NCBI GenBank assembly: GCA_024277255.1
Contig: JAJRVQ010000134.1
Coordinates: forward strand, 248,001-312,000
Reading direction: 5' to 3'
Source: Acidobacteriota bacterium
GTDB lineage: Bacteria; Acidobacteriota; Thermoanaerobaculia; Multivoradales; SZUA-115
DNA length: 64,000 nt
Shown: piece after piece, positions 10,811-19,183 of the stretch
How the letters are laid out: each line of letters opens with the position of its first letter
Position numbering within the stretch: position 1 is the first letter of the stretch
Notes under the pieces: model-generated
Database searches by the model: none
The model's input: only the letters and a program-made list of their open reading frames with translations
Told to the model about the DNA's origin: nothing
Position numbers and translations under genes: made by a program

Positions 10811-12214
10811 ATGAAGACACCTCTCAAGGCGGCCCCGCAACTGGCCATCCTGCTGCTCCTAGCCCTTCTCGTCTCGCTCCCACAGTTGGTTCTTGCCGAA
10901 GTACCGATCCAGATGGCACTCGGCTTCTCCGGCGAGATCTACGTCGCCCGTAGCGGAACCTGCGGCGAGTTGTTCGACCACTGCGCGGAAGGCAGCGACG
11001 ACAATCCACTCCTCGCCATCGACGTGCTACGCGCCGGCGAGGAGCCGGACCGCTTGCTGGTGCCCGGCACCGACAACGCCACCCCGGAGGGCGAGCCCAC
11101 CGTTTTCTTCGAGGACAACTCAGAGATCCTCTACGTGGTTTGGGAAGGAAGAACGGAATCGTCTCAGTCGCTGGTCAACCTTGCCTGGTGGAGCGACGGC
11201 GAGTGGTCGACGGTCGAAGTCTCCGGCGATCGGGAACCGCTCAAAGGCCCGCCGAAGGTATCGATCACCCGCGACACTTTCGAGATCGATCCCGCCGATG
11301 GTGGCGAGCCCACCACCCATCAGCGATCCGTGGTGCATGTCTCGTGGTCGGAAGAGGCCGGTGACCTCGTCGACTTCTACTACACGCCGATCATCATCGA
11401 AGACAGCGCATATCTCGGCGCCAATCAGGTTTTCAACTTGAGTGGATGGGATCCGAACCCGCCTACGGAGGATCCGATCGGCATACCGGCTGCTCTGCTC
11501 CAGATGCCTCGCCTGACGCCCGGTCGCGAGGCCAACACCGTGATCCTCTCCTTCCCGAGCCCAGTCAGCGAGCGATTCCTCAGCTTTCGAGCACAGGTGG
11601 TCCCAGCCAGTCTAACCCTGCTCGCCCAGCTGGTAGCGGCGGTGATACCGGCCGACACGGATCTGCAGACCAGCGAAGACTTGCAGGCGCTGGCGGATAA
11701 AATCCGCACGCACATCGTCGATGTCGGTTATCGCCTCCACCCTGGTGTGGTGAATTTCCTCGCCGACGAGGTTCACGGTCTGATATTGAACACCCCCGCT
11801 CCTCCTTTGAGCGGAGCCCCGGCGCTCAGCGAGCGTATCCGTACGCACATCGTCGATGTCGGGTCGCGCATGCTGGACGGCGGCAGTCTTTCCACCGCCG
11901 CCCCCCCCAGGGTCGACCTGCTCCTGCTGGCAGCCCCAATGGTTGGAGGCGTCTTACCGGGCTTGGTGCCTCACGTAGTTCGGCTCCAACTGGTCGATGA
12001 TCGCCCAGTACCGCCGGCCGGGCCGAACCAGACCTCTTTCTACGTCTCCAGCGATGGGACCAAGAGCGTGATCAGCTGGAATCGCAAGGGCAATATCCAC
12101 TACCGCGAGAGTCGAGGCGACGGCTGGACGGCGGTGCGCAAGATCGAACTCGGAGGCCCCATCGACGCAGCTGCAGTCGAGCGGATTCTGCGCCAGCGGG
12201 TCAACGACCTGTAA
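10811..12214 (+). CDS. secreted protein of unknown function
   Basis: Protein of 467 residues with a clear signal peptide (hydrophobic LAILLLLALLVSLPQLVLA, cleavage probable after ALA). No family is recognised. Residues about 30-230 are rich in beta-strand-like segments with Trp and Asp residues (VVWEG, HVSWSEE), as in propeller-type repeats. Two copies of IRTHIVDVG lie about 45 residues apart. The DNA behind them is nearly identical, pointing to a recent internal duplication. The C-terminus returns to strand-like segments (FYVSSDGTKSVISWNRKG). ATG 10811 is chosen over TTG 10802. The gene starts within a few bases of the TPR gene's stop and is probably co-transcribed with it. Confidence 0.75.
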   Translation: MKTPLKAAPQLAILLLLALLVSLPQLVLAEVPIQMALGFSGEIYVARSGTCGELFDHCAEGSDDNPLLAIDVLRAGEEPDRLLVPGTDNATPEGEPTVFFEDNSEILYVVWEGRTESSQSLVNLAWWSDGEWSTVEVSGDREPLKGPPKVSITRDTFEIDPADGGEPTTHQRSVVHVSWSEEAGDLVDFYYTPIIIEDSAYLGANQVFNLSGWDPNPPTEDPIGIPAALLQMPRLTPGREANTVILSFPSPVSERFLSFRAQVVPASLTLLAQLVAAVIPADTDLQTSEDLQALADKIRTHIVDVGYRLHPGVVNFLADEVHGLILNTPAPPLSGAPALSERIRTHIVDVGSRMLDGGSLSTAAPPRVDLLLLAAPMVGGVLPGLVPHVVRLQLVDDRPVPPAGPNQTSFYVSSDGTKSVISWNRKGNIHYRESRGDGWTAVRKIELGGPIDAAAVERILRQRVNDL

Positions 12215-12215
12215 C

Positions 12216-12929
12216 TCACCCCTCCTCGACGACCGCCCGCAGCAGCGTCTCGATCACCTGTTCGGTGCTGAGGCGGGTGGTGTCGATGAGCTGGTAGCTG
12301 TCGTCGTGGGTGAGCGGCGAGTGCTCGCGTTGCATGTCCCTGCGGTCGCGCTCGACCATCTTGCGGGCAACATCGTCGAGCTTGCTGGCCTTTCCCTGCT
12401 CGGCGAGCTGTCGCTGACGGCGTCCGGCCCGCACCCGTGGATCGGCATCGAGGAAGAACTTATGCGGCGTATCGGGGAAGACCCGAGTGCCGATATCCCG
12501 ACCCTCGACCACCGCGCCGAAGCGGTGGCCCGTTTGCCGCTGCAGTTCGACCAGCCGCCGGCGTACGGCCGGATAGACGGCGATCGTCGAGGTCACCGAA
12601 CTCACCTCGGGAGTGCGGATCCGCTCGGCGACCGGCTCACCGTCCAGCAAGACCTCCAGCACCGAAGTGCCGCCACCCGGCGCGGGTGCTAGGGTGAGAT
12701 CCAACCGCGCCGAAAGTTCTTCGACCGCGGCCCGGTCGCTCGGATCGATCTTGCTCTCCATCACCGCCAGAGCCACCGTACGATACATCGCGCCGGTATC
12801 GAGAAACGGTACTTCAAGACGTTGTGCCAACGCCTTGGCCACCGTGCTCTTACCGACGCCGGAAGGGCCATCGATGGCCACGATCAGCGGTACCGCGCCG
12901 GCGGCGGACTCCGCTGGGTGGTCACTCAT
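12216..12929 (-). CDS. cmk: cytidylate kinase
   Basis: CMP/dCMP kinase of 237 residues, which makes CDP from CMP and ATP in pyrimidine salvage and in RNA and DNA precursor supply. The P-loop is IDGPSGVGKST. Further motifs are DTGAMYR, the substrate-binding region VEGRDIGTRVFPD and the lid segment with arginines (RVRAGRRQRQLAEQG). The ATG at 12929 lies inside the end of hisC (8-base overlap), so it is the last gene of the scpA-scpB-rluB-hisC-cmk operon. Confidence 0.95.
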   Translation of the reverse strand: MSDHPAESAAGAVPLIVAIDGPSGVGKSTVAKALAQRLEVPFLDTGAMYRTVALAVMESKIDPSDRAAVEELSARLDLTLAPAPGGGTSVLEVLLDGEPVAERIRTPEVSSVTSTIAVYPAVRRRLVELQRQTGHRFGAVVEGRDIGTRVFPDTPHKFFLDADPRVRAGRRQRQLAEQGKASKLDDVARKMVERDRRDMQREHSPLTHDDSYQLIDTTRLSTEQVIETLLRAVVEEG

Positions 12930-14043
12930 CGTGCACTGGGCTCAGCCGATCGATCGCCATGAGCAGGCGCTCGTTCTGTACCCTCGTGCCAACGGTGATG
13001 CGATGGCAGGTCGATAGGCCATAACCGTCCAGCGGTCGCACCAGGACACCCCGCTGCAACAGCTGCTCGAAGGTCTGCTTGGCCGGCATGTGCAGGTCCA
13101 CCATCAAGAAGTTGGCGATCGACGGCAGATAGGAGATTCCACGCCGGTCGAACTCGGCGCCAAGGTAGGTTCGTTCTTCCAGGTTGAGCCGCCGGCAGCG
13201 CTCGACGTGAGCGCCGTCGGCCAGCGCCGCCTGACCGGCGACCTGCGCTATGGCACTGGTGTTGAACGGTAGCCGTACACATTCGAGCTGAGCCCAGAGG
13301 TCTGGCGAGCCGACTCCATAGCCAATGCGCAGGGCGGCCAGGCCGTGGATCTTGGAGAAGGTGCGCAGCACCACCACGTTGCGGCCAGCCTTTAGATCGT
13401 CCACGACATCGGGATAGTCCGCTTCGCCGGCGTACTCGAAATAGGCTTGATCGATGACGGTGAGAATCCGTGGATCGATGGCGGCAAAGTACCCATCGAG
13501 CTGTTCTCTGGTGACGTAGGTACCGGTCGGGTTGTTGGGGTTGGCGATAAAGACGATCCGCGCCTGCCGGGCATTGGCCGTTTCCGCCATCGTGGCCAGA
13601 TCATCGACCATCGACCCCGCGAAGGGCGCCACGTCTACGATCTCGGCATTGACCGCTTGCGCCGACAGCCGGTACTGGACGAAGCCGTAGCGCGACATGA
13701 CGACGCATTGGCCGTCGGTCACGAAGGTCTTGCAGAGCATATCGACCAACTCGGCGGAACCGTTGCCCAGCGCGACCGCTTCAGGAGCTACGCCGAGGGC
13801 GGCGGCCAGCTCGGTGCGCAGCTGATAGCCACCTCCATCCGGGTAGAGATGCGCCTTGCCAAGGCAGGTTGAGGCAGCTTCGATCGCCCGCGCGGAAGAG
13901 CCGTACGGGTTCTCATTCGAAGCCAGGAGGCAGAGTTCATCCAGATTCGAGCAGCTGCACAGAAGATCCGTCGGCCTGCCCGGCCGGTAAGGAACGATCC
14001 GCCGGACATAGTCCGGCGCCAAGAATCGGCTATCCCGTCTCAT
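12922..14043 (-). CDS. hisC: histidinol-phosphate aminotransferase family protein
   Basis: Fold-type I PLP aminotransferase of 373 residues. The motifs are NENPYG near the N-terminus, the ANPNNPTGT loop and the PLP lysine in FSKIHGLAALRIGYG, with the phosphate-binding arginine at the end of that segment. It would transfer the amino group between histidinol phosphate or an aromatic keto acid and glutamate. It is not among his genes. Its place beside rluB and cmk, as seen in other bacteria where aromatic biosynthesis genes cluster here, leaves a phenylpyruvate or prephenate aminotransferase role open. It overlaps rluB by four bases. Confidence 0.85.
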   Translation of the reverse strand: MRRDSRFLAPDYVRRIVPYRPGRPTDLLCSCSNLDELCLLASNENPYGSSARAIEAASTCLGKAHLYPDGGGYQLRTELAAALGVAPEAVALGNGSAELVDMLCKTFVTDGQCVVMSRYGFVQYRLSAQAVNAEIVDVAPFAGSMVDDLATMAETANARQARIVFIANPNNPTGTYVTREQLDGYFAAIDPRILTVIDQAYFEYAGEADYPDVVDDLKAGRNVVVLRTFSKIHGLAALRIGYGVGSPDLWAQLECVRLPFNTSAIAQVAGQAALADGAHVERCRRLNLEERTYLGAEFDRRGISYLPSIANFLMVDLHMPAKQTFEQLLQRGVLVRPLDGYGLSTCHRITVGTRVQNERLLMAIDRLSPVHDE

Positions 14044-15059
14044 CGCCGCTTCCGTCCACCAGATTTGGAGCCGGCTCCTGAGCCAGGTCTTGTACCACCG
14101 CGGCTCTTGCCGCCGCGACCGGCACCACCGCCCTTTACCTTGGCGCGACCGGCACCGGCGCGCTTCTCACCGGCGCCCTTTACACCGCCCCCTTTTACAC
14201 CGGCGGGACGGGCACCGGTGCGTTTCACCCTGCTTCCTGCCCGGCCCTCGGCCGGCACCGCTTGACCGGTGCTGCGCCGCAGGCTGTCCACCTCGGCCTC
14301 GGTCAGTGGGCGCAGATCTCCAACCGGGAGACCGGCGGCGGTGATCGGGCCGATCGCCGCGCGCCTCAGCCGCTGGACGGAATGGCCGATACGCAAGAAC
14401 ATCTCGCGGATCTGCCGGGTGCGGCCCTGCTGCAAGATCACCGTCCACCAGCTATAGCCACCCGCGCCCAGGCGTCCGCCGCTCGCCACCCGATGGGCTT
14501 CGATCTGGCACGGTGCCGTCTTTCGACGGTCGAGGTAGATTCCCTGCCGTAGCTTGTCCAGGTCGCGATCGGTGGGAGTGCCTTTGACTTTGACCTCATA
14601 GCGCTTGGTGCAGCCGAAGCGCGGATGGGCGACGCGGTGCGCCAGTTCGCCATCATCGGTCAGAATCAGCAGCCCTTCGGTCTGAAAATCGAGCCGGCCT
14701 ACCGGCACCAGGGCTTTGCGCAACCCGGGCGGCACCAGATCGATGACGGTCGGACGCCCCTCCGGGTCCGAGGTGGTCGACATCACGCCACGCGGCTTGT
14801 TGAGCAGCAGATACTGATAGGTGGAGCTGTGCGGCTTGACCCGCCGGCCGTCCACTTTGATCGAGTCCACCCGCGGATCGACCTGCACCCCCAATTCCGC
14901 CACGGCGCCGTTGATCGTCACCCGGCCGGCCCGGATGAGTTCCTCCGCCTGCCGTCGCGAGGGCACCGCCCCGGCTCGGGCGAGCACCTTCTGCAGCCGC
15001 TCCCGGCGCGGCTCTGGATGCTTGGACCCACCGCGACTTCGCTCTTTCACTACGCTCAT
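14040..15059 (-). CDS. rluB: 23S rRNA pseudouridine synthase, RluB/RsuA family
   Basis: Pseudouridine synthase of 339 residues. An S4 RNA-binding domain (about 20-70, RLQKVLARAGAVPSRRQAEE) is followed by the catalytic domain with the nucleophile Asp in VGRLDFQTEGLLILTDDGEL. The last 75 or so residues are unusual: a low-complexity Gly/Lys/Arg tail (GVKGGGVKGAGEKRAGAGRA and onward) that probably adds non-specific RNA binding. It overlaps scpB and hisC by four bases each. The exact uridine target cannot be read, though the genomic place beside scpB favours RluB. Confidence 0.93.
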   Translation of the reverse strand: MSVVKERSRGGSKHPEPRRERLQKVLARAGAVPSRRQAEELIRAGRVTINGAVAELGVQVDPRVDSIKVDGRRVKPHSSTYQYLLLNKPRGVMSTTSDPEGRPTVIDLVPPGLRKALVPVGRLDFQTEGLLILTDDGELAHRVAHPRFGCTKRYEVKVKGTPTDRDLDKLRQGIYLDRRKTAPCQIEAHRVASGGRLGAGGYSWWTVILQQGRTRQIREMFLRIGHSVQRLRRAAIGPITAAGLPVGDLRPLTEAEVDSLRRSTGQAVPAEGRAGSRVKRTGARPAGVKGGGVKGAGEKRAGAGRAKVKGGGAGRGGKSRGGTRPGSGAGSKSGGRKRR

Positions 15060-15778
15060 CCCGCCTCTTCTAAAGCCTCGGCATCTTCCAGAGCCGCCGC
15101 TTCTTTCAAGAATTCTTCTTCGCTGTCCACTGCGCCGTCGCCTCCGCCCGCTGACACCACGGAGTCGAGACCGATATCCTCCGCTGCCAGGCCAAAGGTC
15201 TCTTCAAACTCTTCGAGAGGCGGCAGCTCTTTGAGCCTGCCGAGGCCGAAGTGCACCAAAAATTCTTTGGTCGTGCGGTAGAGGAAGGGGTTGCCGACCA
15301 CCTCCTTGCGGCCGGCGATGCGGATCAGCCGCCGCTCGAGCAGCGTCTTGAGCACACCCGAGGCGCTGACCCCGCGCAATTCCTGAATCTCCGGCGAGGT
15401 GACCGGTTGGCGATAGGCGACGATGGCCAGGGTTTCGAGCGCCGCCATCGAGAGCTTGCCGCTGCCGCGCACTTCGAAGAAGCGACGCAACCATCCACCC
15501 AACTCCGGGCGGGTCACCAAGCGTACACCACCCGCGACCTCGTCCACCATGACGCCTCGCCCCTCCTCGGGATCGGCAACAGCGGCGGCTTCGCCGGAGC
15601 CATTGCCGGCGGCGGCGCCCTCCGCCTGATAGCGCGCCAGGACGGTTTCGAGCGCCGCTTGCGCCTCTTCGCGTTCCTTCTCGGCGAACAGTTCGAAGAG
15701 ACGCTCTCGCGGTATCGGCTCCGAGGAGACGAAGAGGATCGCCTCTAGTGCCGCTTCCATTTCACTTCGTGGTGTCAC
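15056..15778 (-). CDS. scpB: segregation and condensation protein B
   Basis: ScpB, the winged-helix kleisin-interacting subunit of the SMC-ScpAB condensin. The winged-helix segments include LSMAALETLAIVAYRQPVTS and EIQELRGVSASGVLKTLLER. The start is set at GTG 15778, which overlaps the scpA stop as GTGA and has GGAGGG about nine bases upstream, so translation is probably coupled. An ATG at 15760 is the alternative. The frame stays open further upstream, but that part lies over scpA and is not ScpB-like. The protein ends in an acidic tail. Confidence 0.92.
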   Translation of the reverse strand: MTPRSEMEAALEAILFVSSEPIPRERLFELFAEKEREEAQAALETVLARYQAEGAAAGNGSGEAAAVADPEEGRGVMVDEVAGGVRLVTRPELGGWLRRFFEVRGSGKLSMAALETLAIVAYRQPVTSPEIQELRGVSASGVLKTLLERRLIRIAGRKEVVGNPFLYRTTKEFLVHFGLGRLKELPPLEEFEETFGLAAEDIGLDSVVSAGGGDGAVDSEEEFLKEAAALEDAEALEEAG

Positions 15779-16569
15779 GCCAAGAAACCCTCCAGTTCCG
15801 CATCGGCCAGGTCGCGCGTCGTACGGTGCAACAAGATATCGCCCGCTTCGGTCTGGTGCAGCTGCACCAGGTGCAAACGGGTCAGCTCCAAGACGGCGAG
15901 GAAAGCCGCGATCGCCTCGCCCCGGCAACTGCGGGTACGCAGATCATCGATCAGATCGAAGGGTCGGCCGGCGGTCAACCGGGCGAGGAAGCGATCCACC
16001 TGATCGCGCACGGTGAACACCTCCCCGTGCAACTCGATCGCCGGCGGATGTTCGAGGTCGTAACGCACCAGCACGGTGCGCAGCGCCTTGAGCAGATCGA
16101 ATAGAGAGACGTCGCCCAGATCGATCTCTTCATCGGCATCCAGAGCTTTCGAGATCTCCTGCGGCTCACGGGTGAATATTCCCATGCGCATACGGTCCAC
16201 TTCGGCCAAAGCCTGCGCCGCCTCTTTGAGTCGCTGATACTCCAGCAGCCGCTGGACCAGGAACTCACGTGGATCTACCAGCGCCTCACCATCCTCGTTC
16301 ACCGCCTGCGGCAACAGCAAACGAGACTTGAGATGAATCAGCTGCGCCGCCTCGTAGATGTACTCACCGGCGATGTCCAGGTTCAGCTCCTCCATCAGCA
16401 TCAGGTACTCGTGGAACTGATCGCAGATCGTAGCCACCGGGATGTCGGCGATCTCCACCTCGCTGACCTTGACCAAATGCAGCAGCAGATCCAACGGCCC
16501 ATCGAAAATGGGCAGGTGAACCCGCCAGGACTCGGGCAACAGCCCTTCTTTGGGTCGGGGACTACTCAT
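15775..16569 (-). CDS. scpA: segregation and condensation protein A
   Basis: Kleisin subunit of SMC-ScpAB, 264 residues. The N-terminal signature FDGPLDLLLHLVKVSEVEIADIP is diagnostic, and a helical LIHLKSRLLLP segment and a C-terminal winged helix follow. It bridges the SMC heads during chromosome segregation. It is the first gene of a tightly overlapping minus-strand operon with scpB, rluB, hisC and cmk. Confidence 0.95.
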   Translation of the reverse strand: MSSPRPKEGLLPESWRVHLPIFDGPLDLLLHLVKVSEVEIADIPVATICDQFHEYLMLMEELNLDIAGEYIYEAAQLIHLKSRLLLPQAVNEDGEALVDPREFLVQRLLEYQRLKEAAQALAEVDRMRMGIFTREPQEISKALDADEEIDLGDVSLFDLLKALRTVLVRYDLEHPPAIELHGEVFTVRDQVDRFLARLTAGRPFDLIDDLRTRSCRGEAIAAFLAVLELTRLHLVQLHQTEAGDILLHRTTRDLADAELEGFLA

Positions 16570-16867
16570 GCTTCCAGACAGTTCTTTGCCAATCGAATGA
16601 AATCAGCTGCGCCAAGATGGTGTAGCTGCGCTGAAACAGCGCGCAAGAGGGCTGAGCGAAAAGATCAAACCCGGAACCCCAGAAGTGTCAGGGCACCATA
16701 CTCGCGACCTGTGAGGATATCATCGTCTCTCCCTCACCGTGATCATTGCCTGGGCTAGTTATGAGTTCAGACTGGGGCCGCCTCAAGTCACCGCGGTTTG
16801 AACTCATCTTCGCTGTGGAGAAATCCGCGTTGGGGCACTACACTGGCCGCAACCAAGGAGAACAGCC
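16570..16867. other. intergenic region between divergent scpA and S9 peptidase genes
   Basis: About 300 bases without a supportable gene. It must hold the promoter of the scpA operon (minus) and of the S9 gene (plus). AAGGAGAACAGCC directly before 16868 is the ribosome site of the latter. I could not pick convincing -35/-10 pairs. Confidence 0.6.
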
Positions 16868-18856
16868 ATGCATCATCGAAGCACTCTGCGCGGTAGTGGG
16901 CTGGGTGCCCTGCTCACTGTCTCAGCTCTGCTCGTAGCCTGCTCGCCAGGGGGTCCGGTCGAACCGGACAACACTTCGCAGGTGGCCGCCACCTACACGA
17001 TCGAAGAATTCCTGGGGACCACTAACGTCTTCGGTGCCTCGTTCTCGCCGGACCACAGCAAGCTGCTGGTGAGCAGTGACGCGAGCGGCGTTTTCAACGC
17101 CTACGCGGTCGATGTCGAAAGCGGCGAGATGACCGCGTTGACCGAGTCGAAGGAGTCGATTCGCGTCGTGGGTTACTTCCCCGACGATGAGCGTTTCCTC
17201 TACCTGAGCGACCAGGGCGGCAATGAACTCGATCATCTGTTCGTGCGCGACTTGGATGGCAGCGTGATCGATCTGACGCCCGGTGCCGGGCTCGACAGCA
17301 AGCTCAAGGCGAATTTCGCCGGCTGGGCCGAGGACGAGCGCACCTTCTTTCTGCTCAGCAACGAACGAGATGCGCGCTATTTCGACCTGTTCGAAGTCGC
17401 CGTCGACGATTTTGCCATCACCACCCTCTTCGAGGACAACGAAGGGTTGGCCTTCGGCGGTCTGTCGCCGGACAAGCGGTTCATTGCTTTCAACCGGTTG
17501 CGCACGCGGGCCGACAGCGATCTGGTCCTCCACGATCTCGACAGCCGGGAAGCCCTGGAGATCACCGCCCACGAAGGTGAGATCTCCAATAATTTTCAGG
17601 ACTTCTCTCCCGACGGCGCAGCGCTCTACTACACCACCGACAAGGACTCCGAATACCAGTACCTGATGCGCTACGACATGGAGTCGGGTGAGCACAGCGA
17701 AGTTCTGCGCCCCGACTGGGATGTCACGTTCGCCAGGTTCTCGCGCGACGGTCAGTATCTGGTGGCCGGGATCAACAACGATGCGCGCACCGAGCTACGG
17801 CTGTTCCGCATTCCGGAGTTCACCGCCGTGGCCCTACCGAAACTGGCCGGGCTCAACATGGGCGGTGTCACCTTCAGCGACGACTCCAGCCTGATGGCCT
17901 TCTACGCCAGCTCCAGCCAACGGCCGCGGGACCTCTACCTCTACAGCCTCGACGGCACGGCTCCGAAGAGGCTCACTCAGTCGCTCAACCCGGCGATCGA
18001 CGCCGGCGACCTGGTGAGCGAGGAGATCGTGCGCTTCGCCTCTTACGACGGAGTCGAGATCCCCGGTTTGCTGATGAAGCCGCACGGCGCCAGTGCCGAG
18101 AACAAGGTACCGGCGCTGGTCTGGGTTCACGGCGGTCCGGGGGGCCAGAGTCGCATTGGCTACAGCGGGTTGCGCCAGTACCTGGTCAACCATGGTTACG
18201 CCGTCTACGCGATCAACAACCGCGGCAGCAGCGGCTACGGCAAGACCTTCTTCCAGCTGGACGACCGAAAACACGGCGAGGCGGACCTGGGCGACTGCGT
18301 CGCCAGCAAGCAAATGTTGATCGACACCGGTTGGATCGACGCCGAACGTGTCGGCATCATCGGCGGCAGTTACGGCGGCTACATGGTGGTGGCGGCCCTG
18401 GCCTTCGAGCCGGAGGCCTTCGAGGTCGGCGTCGATCTCTTCGGCGTCACCAACTGGCTGCGCACCATGCGTAGCATTCCGCCCTGGTGGGAAGCGGCGA
18501 GGGAGTCGCTATTCGACGAGATGGGCGACCCGGAGGTCGACGAAGAGTACCTGAAGAGAATCTCGCCGCTCTTCCACGCCGAGAAGATCACCAAGCCACT
18601 GATGGTCCTCCAAGGCGCCAACGATCCGCGCGTTCTGCAGAGCGAATCCGACGAGATCGTCGAGAAGGTCAAGGCCAACCAGGTACCGGTCGAATACATC
18701 ATCTTCCCCGACGAAGGCCACGGTTTCCGCAAGAAGGCCAACCAAGAAAAGGGGAACCGCCAGATCCTCGAATTCCTCGATCGGTACCTCAAAGGGGAGG
18801 CTGAGGACAGCTCCCCGGCGAACCACCCGACCGGCGACGAAACCGGGACCCACTGA
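16868..18856 (+). CDS. S9 prolyl-oligopeptidase-family lipoprotein
   Basis: Serine peptidase of 662 residues with a lipoprotein signal (lipobox LVAC, Cys25). The N-terminal half is a beta-propeller (TolB/WD-like: SFSPDHSKLLVSS, LSPDKRFIAF, FSPDGAALYYTTD). The C-terminal alpha/beta hydrolase domain has Ser501 in GGSYGGYM, Asp586 in NDPRV and His618 in EGHGF, a complete catalytic triad. The family includes dipeptidyl peptidase IV-like and acylaminoacyl peptidases, which trim short peptides. Location is the cell envelope. AAGGAG precedes the ATG. Confidence 0.93.
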   Translation: MHHRSTLRGSGLGALLTVSALLVACSPGGPVEPDNTSQVAATYTIEEFLGTTNVFGASFSPDHSKLLVSSDASGVFNAYAVDVESGEMTALTESKESIRVVGYFPDDERFLYLSDQGGNELDHLFVRDLDGSVIDLTPGAGLDSKLKANFAGWAEDERTFFLLSNERDARYFDLFEVAVDDFAITTLFEDNEGLAFGGLSPDKRFIAFNRLRTRADSDLVLHDLDSREALEITAHEGEISNNFQDFSPDGAALYYTTDKDSEYQYLMRYDMESGEHSEVLRPDWDVTFARFSRDGQYLVAGINNDARTELRLFRIPEFTAVALPKLAGLNMGGVTFSDDSSLMAFYASSSQRPRDLYLYSLDGTAPKRLTQSLNPAIDAGDLVSEEIVRFASYDGVEIPGLLMKPHGASAENKVPALVWVHGGPGGQSRIGYSGLRQYLVNHGYAVYAINNRGSSGYGKTFFQLDDRKHGEADLGDCVASKQMLIDTGWIDAERVGIIGGSYGGYMVVAALAFEPEAFEVGVDLFGVTNWLRTMRSIPPWWEAARESLFDEMGDPEVDEEYLKRISPLFHAEKITKPLMVLQGANDPRVLQSESDEIVEKVKANQVPVEYIIFPDEGHGFRKKANQEKGNRQILEFLDRYLKGEAEDSSPANHPTGDETGTH

Positions 18857-18868
18857 AGGGAAGAATCC

Positions 18869-19138
18869 ATGGCCCGCGTCGTCTTCACCCCCAACCTCGA
18901 ACGCCACCTCAGCGTTCCCCAAACCGAGGTGGCGGCGACATCGGTGCGGCAAGCGCTGGAGCGGGTCTTCACCGACAACCCGAAATTGCGCGGCTACCTG
19001 CTCGACGACCAGGGCGAGCTGCGCCAACACGTCGTCGCCTTCGTCAACGGCCGTCAAGTCGGTGCGAGCACAGGGCTGGATACCGCGATCCAGCCCGACT
19101 CCGAGCTATACATTATGCAAGCTCTTTCGGGCGGCTAG
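18869..19138 (+). CDS. MoaD/ThiS-family sulfur carrier-like protein
   Basis: Small ubiquitin-fold protein of 89 residues ending in Gly-Gly (ALSGG), the C-terminal tail that is adenylated and thiocarboxylated in MoaD and ThiS. The core VRQALERVFTDNPKLRGYLL...VVAFVNGRQV fits MoaD. No MoaE or MoeB lies nearby. It is followed 45 bases later by an Asp-box propeller gene and then by a molybdopterin oxidoreductase, so the sulfur could go to molybdenum cofactor or to another acceptor. GGGAAG precedes the ATG. Confidence 0.85.
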   Translation: MARVVFTPNLERHLSVPQTEVAATSVRQALERVFTDNPKLRGYLLDDQGELRQHVVAFVNGRQVGASTGLDTAIQPDSELYIMQALSGG

Positions 19139-19183
19139 CTCACCACGCAACACCACACCACACCCCTGCCGGTGGAGAGAGCC

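Noticed and set aside
15779..15928. N-terminal extension of scpB
   Set aside because: The frame is open but lies inside scpA and lacks ScpB character. GTG 15778 has a ribosome site and the coupled overlap.
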